Made by a program: the position numbers and the translations under genes. Below the pieces are notes generated by a model, which worked only from the letters and a program-made list of their open reading frames with translations, had not been told where the DNA came from and ran no database searches. Shown in pieces: positions 26,147 through 34,255 of a stretch of DNA of 64,000 nucleotides. Each line of letters opens with the position of its first letter. Position 1 is the first letter of the stretch. Source of the DNA: Flavobacterium sp. ACN6 (GTDB lineage: Bacteria; Bacteroidota; Bacteroidia; Flavobacteriales; Flavobacteriaceae); the NCBI RefSeq assembly GCF_002304005.1, contig NZ_MRCQ01000002.1, positions 372,001 through 436,000 of the forward strand, written 5' to 3'.

Positions 26147-27727
26147 CTATTCTTCAGTCAATAATTTGATAAGACTTTCATCTCTTCCGTAAATGTCTTT
26201 ATAGAAATTTACATTTCCGTCACGGTCTACCCAAGCCGTAAAATAGCCAATATAAACTGGAACTTTTTTCTTCAACGTATACCAGCTTTCTTTGCCCGCA
26301 TGCATGGCTTTATCGATACGCGCGGGTGTCCAAGATGGATCTGGTTTTAGTAATTCGATCGCTAATTCACGAGGTTTCGCTACACGTACACAACCGTGGC
26401 TGAAAGCCCTGCTTTCTCTTTCAAACAAACTTTTTGATGGTGTATCGTGCAAATAAATATTGCTTGAATTTGGGAATAAAAACTTCACTAATCCCAATGA
26501 ATTATTTTTTCCAGGAAGCTGACGAACCGCGCCGTTATTCCATTCTAGATTTTTCTTTTGCAGATAGTTTTTATCTTTTGCCATTCCAGGTTTTATCTCA
26601 GATTTGATAATACTTGGCGGCACATTCCAATACGGACTAAAAACAATATTGTTCATCATCCCGCTGAAAATAACTGTTTTGGTCATTGCTCTTCCCACAA
26701 CAACTGCCGATGTAAAAGCAATTTTTCCATCTTCAATTAAATACAATTTAAATTCTGGAATATTAACTTCGATGTACTTTTTTCCTTTTTCCAATTCAGG
26801 ATCGATCCATCTGCAGCGTTCCATATTGGCGATAATTGTTTTTATTCTTTCTGAAACCGGAATATTCAAGTCGGTAATATGTTCTAACAAAATGGTGTTT
26901 TTTGGAGCATAACCATGACGTAATTCGTAGTTTTTCATGGCTTTAATTAAAACCGTATCACAAACTGCACTTTTAGTATCTTCCTTTAAATCTTTTGTAA
27001 CAAAGAGTCTTTCTCTAATTTGAGCGACAACATTTGATGAATCACCAACTTTTAAACTTTTATAATCTTCGCCTGCTTCAATTGTTTTCCAGCCGCCTTT
27101 TTTCTCTATTTCTCTATATTCTTTTAAGGCGTCGCGCAATTTATAATACTGGCTGAACATTTTTCTTTTTTTATCATCAAGAATCGTTGACTTTTTAAAA
27201 ATAGAATCTGAAAGCACTTGGTAATTAAATTTTTTGCGAGGTAAAAGCCATTCTAAGGAAATGCTTGTTTTTTCATCAAAACCTGCATAAACTTTTTCTG
27301 CGTAATAGTAATATAAATTAGAAAGCAGTAAATCGGTATCTTCTTTAGAAAGCTTTTTGGCTGGATTATTTTCAAAAACAGCATTCAATTCTTCTTTATA
27401 TGGATAATTGGCTTTTAAACCTTCCTGCTCTAAATTTTTATATTGGTTGAATAAAGTATTCCCAAATTCTACAACTCCTTTATTGTCCTGCCACAACTGA
27501 GTCGACTTATTTTTTTGATATAAAGAAGTAACGTCGTTTTTAAACTTAGAAAGTTTAGGGTAACTTTCATAAAATTTAGAAACACGGGAGCTGTCGATCG
27601 TTAATTTTAATTCTGGAATTTTTTCAACTGTTTTTATTGAATTTTCCTCTTTTTTATCGGCTTTAGAATTACACGAAAAAACCGTAAAAAGAACCACTGC
27701 AATTATAGGCGAATACCAAATTTTCAT
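26147..27727 (-). CDS. L,D-transpeptidase (YcbB/LdtD-like) lipoprotein
   Basis: This 526-residue protein has a lipobox (VFSC, Cys19). It includes an N-terminal scaffold domain, a peptidoglycan-binding-like segment around residues 225-285, and a C-terminal YkuD catalytic domain. The active-site motif is SHGCVRV with Cys446, preceded by the conserved HDTPSKSLF. It should make 3-3 cross-links in peptidoglycan or attach proteins to it. The size and domain order match the large LdtD-type enzymes rather than the small ones. The gene faces the NlpC/P60 gene across the inverted repeat at 26032-26138. Confidence 0.93.
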   Translation of the reverse strand: MKIWYSPIIAVVLFTVFSCNSKADKKEENSIKTVEKIPELKLTIDSSRVSKFYESYPKLSKFKNDVTSLYQKNKSTQLWQDNKGVVEFGNTLFNQYKNLEQEGLKANYPYKEELNAVFENNPAKKLSKEDTDLLLSNLYYYYAEKVYAGFDEKTSISLEWLLPRKKFNYQVLSDSIFKKSTILDDKKRKMFSQYYKLRDALKEYREIEKKGGWKTIEAGEDYKSLKVGDSSNVVAQIRERLFVTKDLKEDTKSAVCDTVLIKAMKNYELRHGYAPKNTILLEHITDLNIPVSERIKTIIANMERCRWIDPELEKGKKYIEVNIPEFKLYLIEDGKIAFTSAVVVGRAMTKTVIFSGMMNNIVFSPYWNVPPSIIKSEIKPGMAKDKNYLQKKNLEWNNGAVRQLPGKNNSLGLVKFLFPNSSNIYLHDTPSKSLFERESRAFSHGCVRVAKPRELAIELLKPDPSWTPARIDKAMHAGKESWYTLKKKVPVYIGYFTAWVDRDGNVNFYKDIYGRDESLIKLLTEE

Positions 27728-27837
27728 ACGTAGAATTTTTTATTAAAAGTAGAAAAAATTCTGTTAAATCAAAATCTTCAAAAACAAATCTTATTTCTGT
27801 TTTTTTGGTGATTCAAAAGTGATTAACATCAAAAAAA

Positions 27838-27867
27838 AAGCTCCAAACAATTTCTAGTCTGGAGCTT
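27838..27867 (-). terminator. Rho-independent terminator of the DUF1573 gene
   Basis: The stem AAGCTCCA/TGGAGCTT is followed, on the minus strand, by a run of nine or more T. It begins 27 bases after the stop codon of the DUF1573 gene. Confidence 0.85.
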
Positions 27868-27893
27868 GCCATATAACCAACCTATTAAAATTC

Positions 27894-28310
27894 TTAGATA
27901 ACTGTACCTTTTAAAGTAAGGATTTTTGGTGTTGTTTCTGCACTTGTTGTTACAGTAACTGTTTTTGTAAAAGCACCTTTGTTAGCAGCATTATATGTTG
28001 CAGTAACTTTTGCAGATTTCCCTGGCTGAATTGGTTCTTTTGTATAATCTGTTGCAGTACAACCGCAAGATCCTTGCACGTTTGTAATAACTACAGCAGT
28101 TTTTCCTGTATTTTTAAATTCGTAAACGATTGCTTTTGGAGTTCCCTGCGGAATTTGTCCTACATCAATTGTTTCTGCTTTCCAAACAATTGCAGACGCT
28201 GCAATTTCTGAAATTTTAGTTTCTGAAACTAAAGATTGTACTGGAGCAATTGCCGAAAAAGACATAAGGCCTAAAGCCAAAGCTAACATCGAAATTTTGA
28301 TCATTTTCAT
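27894..28310 (-). CDS. DUF1573 secreted protein (HYDIN-like Ig fold)
   Basis: This 138-residue exported protein has a signal peptide to about residue 25 (AIAPVQS region). It carries a single DUF1573 domain: the core DVGQIPQGTPKAIVYEFKNTG, the cysteine motif GSCGCTATDYTKEPIQPG and AYNAANKGAFTKTVTV are typical (each quoted as part of a longer stretch, residues 51-125). The fold is an immunoglobulin-like sandwich seen in many Bacteroidota periplasmic proteins; the biochemical role of the family is unknown. It is flanked by its own terminator and lies divergent to the histidine kinase gene. Monocistronic expression is likely. Confidence 0.9.
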   Translation of the reverse strand: MKMIKISMLALALGLMSFSAIAPVQSLVSETKISEIAASAIVWKAETIDVGQIPQGTPKAIVYEFKNTGKTAVVITNVQGSCGCTATDYTKEPIQPGKSAKVTATYNAANKGAFTKTVTVTTSAETTPKILTLKGTVI

Positions 28311-28475
28311 AACGGATATATTTAAAATGGTTTATAGTTCAATTTTGATATTACAAAGGTATTTCAGACAAAATGAAATGGCTGTTAACCGCTTTCAAAT
28401 GTTTGTTAATGACTTGTTAATCGCTTATTTTCAGGGTAAAATTGCTTAATATTACACTTTTAAAATTCGTTATTC

Positions 28476-29738
28476 TTGAAAATTAATAAACTCAACAGCA
28501 TCATTCTCTTAGGATTGGTAGCCATTATCAGTATTTTGGTGGCGCAATTGTTATGGACAAAAGAGGCTTTTACGATCGAACAAAAAAAACTAAGCCAAAA
28601 AGCACACTTTGCTTTATTGGAGGTAGCTAAAAAATTATACGAAGGAACAAATCACGAACTGCCTGTTCAAAATCCAGTTCAGAAAGTATCAGACGATTAT
28701 TATATCGTTAATATAGATAATGAATTTGAACCCGATATTTTAGAATTTTATCTAAAAACGGAATTCAAAAAAATGAATATTACGACCGATTTCGAATACG
28801 CAATGTACAATTGCCAAAGCGACGAAATGATTTATGGTGACTATATTTCGCTCTCTAAAAAAGAGAAATGTAAAAAAAGCGTTTACTTTCCGAAACATAA
28901 AAATCTAGTTTATTATTTCGCGGTTCGTTTCCCAAATGAAACTACTTATTTATTTAGTTCCATGCGTTTTTGGTTTATCCTTTCAACCGCATTGATTCTG
29001 ATTTTGCTGATTTACGTTTATTCTATTTTTAAACTTTTACAGCAAAAAAAATATTCAGAATTACAGCGTGATTTCATTAACAATATGACGCATGAATTCA
29101 AAACGCCGTTGGCTTCCATTTTAATTGCTTCTAAATATTTAATTGAGCAAAAACCGATTAAAGAAGATAAAAAACTCTTTACTTATACCGATATTATTAT
29201 TAATCAAGGAAATAAGTTAAACGGTCATATTGAAAAGATTCTAAACATTGCAAAGTCAGATTATACTCCGTTAGAGCTTAAAAAGGAAAGTATTGTAATT
29301 GTTCCGATAATTGAAGAAGCTATTTCAAATATCAAATTAAAATATCCCGAAGCCGTTTTTACAATTGAAACTTTATCTAATGATTATTTAGTAGAAACCG
29401 ATGCTTTCCATTTTGCCAATCTAGTTTATAATTTATTGGATAATGCTGTAAAATATTGTAATGAAAAACCAGATATCAAGATTAAAATTTCGGAAGAAAA
29501 AAATTGTTTAAAACTTGAGTTTATTGATAATGGAATTGGGATTACTCCTAAAAAAATATCTTTTATCTTTGATAAGTTTTACAGAGTTCAAAATGAAAAA
29601 AGCAACGAAGTAAACGGTTTTGGTCTCGGTTTATATTATGTAAAGGAAATCTGCTCACTGCAGAACTGGAAAATAAAAGCCGAAAATAATGTTGAAAAAG
29701 GCATAACAATAACCTTATCAATTCCTTTAAAAAAATGA
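28476..29738 (+). CDS. Sensor histidine kinase
   Basis: This 420-residue inner-membrane kinase has two membrane helices (about 7-27 and 164-184) that enclose a periplasmic sensor of about 135 residues with no recognisable domain. The phosphoacceptor is His206 in NNMTHEFKTPL. The ATPase domain has LVYNLLDNAVKY (N box), FIDNGIGI (G1) and GFGLGLYYV (G2). There is no HAMP domain. The start is TTG at 28476; no ATG is available nearby, and this start gives a proper N-terminal helix. Its stop overlaps the start of the response regulator by four bases (ATGA), so the pair is translationally coupled. The signal sensed is unknown. Confidence 0.92.
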   Translation: MKINKLNSIILLGLVAIISILVAQLLWTKEAFTIEQKKLSQKAHFALLEVAKKLYEGTNHELPVQNPVQKVSDDYYIVNIDNEFEPDILEFYLKTEFKKMNITTDFEYAMYNCQSDEMIYGDYISLSKKEKCKKSVYFPKHKNLVYYFAVRFPNETTYLFSSMRFWFILSTALILILLIYVYSIFKLLQQKKYSELQRDFINNMTHEFKTPLASILIASKYLIEQKPIKEDKKLFTYTDIIINQGNKLNGHIEKILNIAKSDYTPLELKKESIVIVPIIEEAISNIKLKYPEAVFTIETLSNDYLVETDAFHFANLVYNLLDNAVKYCNEKPDIKIKISEEKNCLKLEFIDNGIGITPKKISFIFDKFYRVQNEKSNEVNGFGLGLYYVKEICSLQNWKIKAENNVEKGITITLSIPLKK

Positions 29739-30421
29739 AAACTTTTAAAATATTATATGCCGAAGATGACGAAACTCTTGCGTTTCTAACCAAAGACAAT
29801 TTGGAACAGAATAACTATGAAGTAATTCACTGTTCTGACGGGAAATCGGCGTTAGAAATTTTTGAAGAAGAAGATTTCGATATCTGCATTTTTGATATTA
29901 TGATGCCAAAGATGGATGGTTTTGATTTGGCTGCAGCTGTGAGAAAAATCGATCTTGATATTCCTATTATTTTTCTTTCGGCCAAAACTTTAAAAGAAGA
30001 CAGAATTAAAGGGCTTCGTTTAGGAGCTGATGATTATTTGGTAAAACCTTTTAGCATAGAAGAATTACTTTTGAAAATTGAAATTTTCTTAAAACGTTCG
30101 CAGAAAAATATTCCAGCGTTAAAAACGATTTACGAAGTTGGAAAATACCAATTTGACACCAAAAATTTTATTCTTTTTAATGATGAAGAAAAGGTTGGAC
30201 TTACGCAGCGCGAAGCCGAATTATTAAAACTTTTTCTAGATCATAAAAATTCGGTTTTAAAGCGCGAACAAATTTTAACTTCTTTGTGGGGAACAGACGA
30301 CTATTTTATGGGAAGAAGTCTGGATGTTTTTATTTCACGCCTCCGCAAAATATTGGCAAATGAAGAGGGAATTTCGATAGAAAACCTCCACGGAATTGGT
30401 TTTAGATTTTCTATTGGATAG
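29735..30421 (+). CDS. OmpR-family response regulator
   Basis: This 228-residue two-domain regulator has an N-terminal receiver with acidic pocket AEDDE, phosphoacceptor Asp54 in CIFDIMMPKMDG and the conserved Lys in LVKPF. The C-terminal winged-helix domain (about 130-226) has the usual LTQREAELLKLF and SLDVFISRLRKIL. It is the partner of the kinase it overlaps. Targets are not evident from the window; the neighbouring metallo-beta-lactamase-fold gene is 86 bases downstream and could belong to the same transcript. Confidence 0.95.
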   Translation: MKTFKILYAEDDETLAFLTKDNLEQNNYEVIHCSDGKSALEIFEEEDFDICIFDIMMPKMDGFDLAAAVRKIDLDIPIIFLSAKTLKEDRIKGLRLGADDYLVKPFSIEELLLKIEIFLKRSQKNIPALKTIYEVGKYQFDTKNFILFNDEEKVGLTQREAELLKLFLDHKNSVLKREQILTSLWGTDDYFMGRSLDVFISRLRKILANEEGISIENLHGIGFRFSIG

Positions 30422-30506
30422 AATAAAAATTCTGCTAAAAATAAAGAAAAATCTGTAAATAGAATTTCAAAAAACTTTGTATTTTTAATATCTAAATTTC
30501 CTCGAT

Positions 30507-31271
30507 ATGAAATTACATCATTTGCGAAATGCCACTTTGGTGATTGAAACAGAAAAGCATGTTATTTTAGTGGATCCAATGTTAGGCAAAAGAAAAACGA
30601 TTCCGCCTTTTACCATTTTCAGATATAAGCCAAAACGAAATCCGCTGGTAGCGCTGCCAAAAAACAGCCGTGAAATATTAAGCCGTGTCACGCATTGTTT
30701 AATTACACATTTGCATCCAGATCATATCGATAAAGCTGGCGAGGTATTTTTGCGCCGAAAAAGTGTTCCTGTAATCTGCAGTGCAAAAGACGAAAAAGCA
30801 CTTCTTCAGAGAGGACTCAGCGTTATTCAAACTTTAGAATATTGGGAACCTCAAAAATTTTTAGATGGAAAAATAACTGGAATTCCTGCCATTCATGGTT
30901 ATGGTTTTATCGCCAAACTGATGGGAAATGTAATGGGTTTTCATATTGAACTGGAAGATCAAAAATCAATTTATATTAGCTCCGATACTGTTTTTACAGA
31001 ACATGTCGAAAAAGTTTTAACGCAATTCAAACCCGATATTTCGATTGTTGCTTGTGGTACTGCAAGATTAGATTTTGGTCAGCCGTTATTAATGCGAATG
31101 GATGACATTTTAAAATTTACGACACTTGCACCTGGAAAAGTTTTTGCCAATCATCTAGAAGCCTTAAACCATTGTCCAACGACCAGATTACAACTAAAAA
31201 ATGAGCTTTCAGATCACGGTCTTTTGAGTAAAACCGTTGTGCCAAATGACGGAGAATGTATTGAATACTAA
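30507..31271 (+). CDS. Metallo-beta-lactamase-fold hydrolase (UlaG-like)
   Basis: This 254-residue cytoplasmic protein has a single MBL fold. The metal-binding motif is THLHPDH (His68, His70, Asp72, His73), with a further His in AIHGYG, Asp in ISSDTVF and His in NHLEALNHC. The start HHLRNATLVIETEKHVILVDP (quoted from residues 4-24) is typical of the UlaG-like group, which hydrolyses lactones or phosphodiesters. The substrate is unknown. It follows the response regulator on the same strand. Confidence 0.88.
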   Translation: MKLHHLRNATLVIETEKHVILVDPMLGKRKTIPPFTIFRYKPKRNPLVALPKNSREILSRVTHCLITHLHPDHIDKAGEVFLRRKSVPVICSAKDEKALLQRGLSVIQTLEYWEPQKFLDGKITGIPAIHGYGFIAKLMGNVMGFHIELEDQKSIYISSDTVFTEHVEKVLTQFKPDISIVACGTARLDFGQPLLMRMDDILKFTTLAPGKVFANHLEALNHCPTTRLQLKNELSDHGLLSKTVVPNDGECIEY

Positions 31272-31371
31272 TTCTAAAGTAATTTTTTGAAAACAAGAAT
31301 CATTTAGATTCTATTTTGTTTCCAGTTCTTCTAGAAATATTATATTTGGCTCGCTAACCAAATCAAAATAA

Positions 31372-31899
31372 ATGGAGGATTTTTTAAAAAAGATACATTT
31401 AGTTCAGGACATCTCTATACAATTACCCGTTTCAAAAATAGATTTCATTCAAAAATTCAGAAATAACGTTGATGAATCTGATTTAAGTTTTGTTCCATTT
31501 GAAGTGTTTGAATCAAGCAAAAATGAATATAAAGGCAACATCCTTAATAATAGTTTCGAATTTAAAAAAAGGAGGAAATTCTTTAACAATAATTATTCGT
31601 TTGCAAAAGTAACTGGCACATTCAAAGAAGATCATAATCTATTAATTGTAAATGCCGAAATTAATGGCTTTAAGAAGAGAATGCTTTTATTTTTAGGAAT
31701 AATGATTCTGTTTTATTTGATCTCGATTTTCAGTTCTATTTTCCTACCTGGTGAAAATCCCCCTTCTATTTTTTTTCCCTTTCTTTTATTTCACATGTCT
31801 TTAATGATCGGAATTCCTTATTTCGTAATCAGGCGAAGTGTTAAAAGAATGGTTTACGATGTAGAAAGAGACTTACATTACTGGGTAACAAAAAATTAA
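31372..31899 (+). CDS. Hypothetical membrane protein with two transmembrane helices
   Basis: I do not recognise this 175-residue protein. Its first 105 residues are soluble and rich in Lys, Asn and Phe (with a KKRRKFF basic patch). Two hydrophobic helices follow (about 104-124 and 132-152). The tail is short and basic (VIRRSVKRMVYDVERDLHYWV). Both termini probably face the cytoplasm. It lies downstream of the MBL gene and converges on the radical SAM gene. Codon use looks like that of its neighbours. Confidence 0.7.
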   Translation: MEDFLKKIHLVQDISIQLPVSKIDFIQKFRNNVDESDLSFVPFEVFESSKNEYKGNILNNSFEFKKRRKFFNNNYSFAKVTGTFKEDHNLLIVNAEINGFKKRMLLFLGIMILFYLISIFSSIFLPGENPPSIFFPFLLFHMSLMIGIPYFVIRRSVKRMVYDVERDLHYWVTKN

Positions 31900-31912
31900 T
31901 TATCCTACTTGT

Positions 31913-34129
31913 TTAAAGTACCAATAACCCAAATTCACGCAAAGTGTTTATCGGTTTAGAATACCAGAACAATTCGAAATCTTCTAGCGAACTTTCAAAG
32001 TCATTTTTTACTTCTTGAAAAGTGTAATTTTTAGCGTTTGAAATTGAGATTTTAAACAAAATTGAAAGCAGCCACTCGCCTTCTTCTTTACTGGTTTGAA
32101 TATCAAAACTTTGTTTTTTATCATGAAAAGTTAAAGCCATCATTTCCCAGCTTCTTCCTTTTTTAGATTTTGTAAAGTTTTCTGCAAATGGTTTTCCGCC
32201 AAGCCAGACTACTTTAGCATTTGGCTTTGTATTGAAATCGTTTTGCTCTTCTAAGGCATTGAAAATAAAATCGGGATGAATTTTGGTTTTCGGAATTTTA
32301 AAATCGAACCAATCTTGCAATTCATAATCAAAACAGATTCCGTGCATGAAATTAAAAAGTGATTTTTTTAGTCCAAAACTAAATTTATCATGATTAATTC
32401 CTGTTGAATCGCTGTATTCAATATCGTTATTGGCAAAAGTCCCAATTGCTTCTGTTTTTTTGGTCACGCCAAATTTCTCTGGATACAGCCCTACCGGACT
32501 ATGTGCCGTAAGTGCAAATTGATGCCAAAATCCAGATTGCAAAACCCCAGCTTCAAATAATTGCCGAACCATCTCAAGACTATCAATAGTTTCCTGAATA
32601 GTCTGCGTTGGATATCCGTACATTAAATAGGCATGAACCATAATTCCTGCTTCGGTAAAATTTCGGGTCACTTTTGCTACTTGTTCCACCGTAACGCCTT
32701 TATCAATTAGTTTTAGCAATCGGTCTGAAGCTACTTCTAGACCACCAGAAACGGCAATACATCCAGAAGCTTTTAGCAATAAACACAAATCTTTGGAAAA
32801 GCTTTTTTCAAATCGAATGTTTGTCCACCACGTGACAGCTAGTTTTCGTTTTAAAATTTCAAGCGCTAAAGCACGCATCAATGCCGGCGGTGCAGCTTCA
32901 TCAACAAAATGGAATCCGTTTTGTCCAGTCTGCTCAATCAATTCTTCCATCCGATCACAAAGCAGACTTGCGGCAACGGGCTCGTAAACTTTTATATAAT
33001 CTAAAGAAATATCACAAAAAGTACATTTTCCCCAATAACATCCATGCGCCATTGTGAGTTTGTTCCAGCGTCCGTCACTCCACATTCTGTGCATCGGATT
33101 TACAATTTCGATTACCGAAATATATTTATCCAAAGGCAGATCTGAATAATCTGGAGTTCCGACGTATGCTTGTTTATAATCGTGTTTTAAAGAATTATTT
33201 TTGTAGACAACTTCTCCATTTTCTAATAAAAAAGTTCGCTTATATCGCTTCTCGTCCCTCGTCTCCGCTCGGGATGACAAATTATCAACAAGTTCTTCAA
33301 TTGGAACTTCGCCGTCATCTAAAGTGATAAAATCGAAAAACTCAAAAACACGTTTATCCGAAATAGAACGCAATTCGGTATTTGGAAAACCGCCTCCCAT
33401 TGAAACTTTTATTTCAGGATGATTTTGTTTTACCCATTGCGCACATCGAAAGGCACTGTATAAATTCCCTGGAAAGGGAACAGAAATTAAAAAGAAAGTG
33501 GGTTTTACAGTTTCAATTTTCGCTTTTAAAAGTGAAATTAAAATCGAATCAATATAAGTTGGCTCTTGCTGAAGCGCTTCATATAATTCATCAAAAGAAT
33601 TGGCGCTTCTTCCCAAACGTTCGGCATATCGGCTGAAGCCAAAATTTTCATCAACACATTCTACAATAAAATCGGATATATCTTCAAGATACAAAGTTGC
33701 TAAATGTTTTGCTTTATCCTGCGTTCCCATTGTTCCAAAAGCCCAGTCGAGTTCTTCCAATTGTGCAAAACGGGAAGCTTCGGGCAGAAAATCCTCCTGA
33801 CAAATCTGTAATGCCAATGTTGGATTTTTTCCCTGCAAAAACTGAATTACAGAATCGATCGTTTTTATATATTCGTCTTGTAAAGCAAAAATTCGTTTTG
33901 AATTATCAGATATATCATTTCCAACAACTTGAAACTTTGAACTTGAAACTTGAAACAAGCTAATAAGACCTTTCTTCGAAAACAATTCTAAAATTACATC
34001 AATACCCAAATCTGCCTGAACCGATTCGATATTTTTAGTATTTAGGAAACCTTTTATATACGCCGTTGCTGGATACGGAGTATTCAGTTGCGTAAATGGC
34101 GGGGTAATTACAAAAAGTTTCGTTTTCAA
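31913..34129 (-). CDS. B12-binding-type radical SAM protein
   Basis: This 738-residue protein has an N-terminal Rossmann-like region of the B12-binding kind (starting KLFVITPPFTQLNTPYP, with GGGFPNTELR near residue 245) and a radical SAM barrel. The cluster cysteines are Cys364, Cys369 and Cys372 in GCYWGKCTFC, spaced CX4CX2C. SAM-related motifs follow (GGLEVASDRLLKLIDKG). A C-terminal domain of about 200 residues is unassigned. Two segments look like captured intergenic repeats: residues 59-70 (FQVSSSKFQVVG) and 285-295 (SSRAETRDEKR). Function is unknown; methyl transfer or lipid-type chemistry is common in the family. Confidence 0.87.
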   Translation of the reverse strand: MKTKLFVITPPFTQLNTPYPATAYIKGFLNTKNIESVQADLGIDVILELFSKKGLISLFQVSSSKFQVVGNDISDNSKRIFALQDEYIKTIDSVIQFLQGKNPTLALQICQEDFLPEASRFAQLEELDWAFGTMGTQDKAKHLATLYLEDISDFIVECVDENFGFSRYAERLGRSANSFDELYEALQQEPTYIDSILISLLKAKIETVKPTFFLISVPFPGNLYSAFRCAQWVKQNHPEIKVSMGGGFPNTELRSISDKRVFEFFDFITLDDGEVPIEELVDNLSSRAETRDEKRYKRTFLLENGEVVYKNNSLKHDYKQAYVGTPDYSDLPLDKYISVIEIVNPMHRMWSDGRWNKLTMAHGCYWGKCTFCDISLDYIKVYEPVAASLLCDRMEELIEQTGQNGFHFVDEAAPPALMRALALEILKRKLAVTWWTNIRFEKSFSKDLCLLLKASGCIAVSGGLEVASDRLLKLIDKGVTVEQVAKVTRNFTEAGIMVHAYLMYGYPTQTIQETIDSLEMVRQLFEAGVLQSGFWHQFALTAHSPVGLYPEKFGVTKKTEAIGTFANNDIEYSDSTGINHDKFSFGLKKSLFNFMHGICFDYELQDWFDFKIPKTKIHPDFIFNALEEQNDFNTKPNAKVVWLGGKPFAENFTKSKKGRSWEMMALTFHDKKQSFDIQTSKEEGEWLLSILFKISISNAKNYTFQEVKNDFESSLEDFELFWYSKPINTLREFGLLVL
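33248..33281 (-). repeat. Repeat-derived insert in the radical SAM gene (GTCATCCCGAGCGG family)
   Basis: On the minus strand this tract reads GTCATCCCGAGCGGAGACGA and continues GGGACGAGAAG. The GTCATCCYGAG start is the same as that of the intergenic element at 22688-22760. It is in frame and encodes an Arg/Glu-rich loop (residues 283-295) between the B12-type domain and the SAM barrel. Confidence 0.65.
33922..33960 (-). repeat. Repeat-derived insert in the radical SAM gene (TTGAAACTTGAA family)
   Basis: On the plus strand this stretch is an array of ACTTGAAAC-like units (ACTTGAAACTT, GAACTTGAAACTTGAAAC). It is read in frame on the minus strand as FQVSSSKFQVV, residues 59-69. Low-complexity TTGAAACTTGAA tracts of this sort normally lie between genes in flavobacteria. 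Confidence 0.55.
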
Positions 34130-34255
34130 AAGGGAATTGTTTTTTTTTGCAAAAATACGTGTTATTATGGACTTTTCATGAAAAGATTCCTGATACTAAT
34201 TTTAGTTTCTTTTTGTAGATATTTAATTACATTTGTCTCATCCGAAAATTAACCT

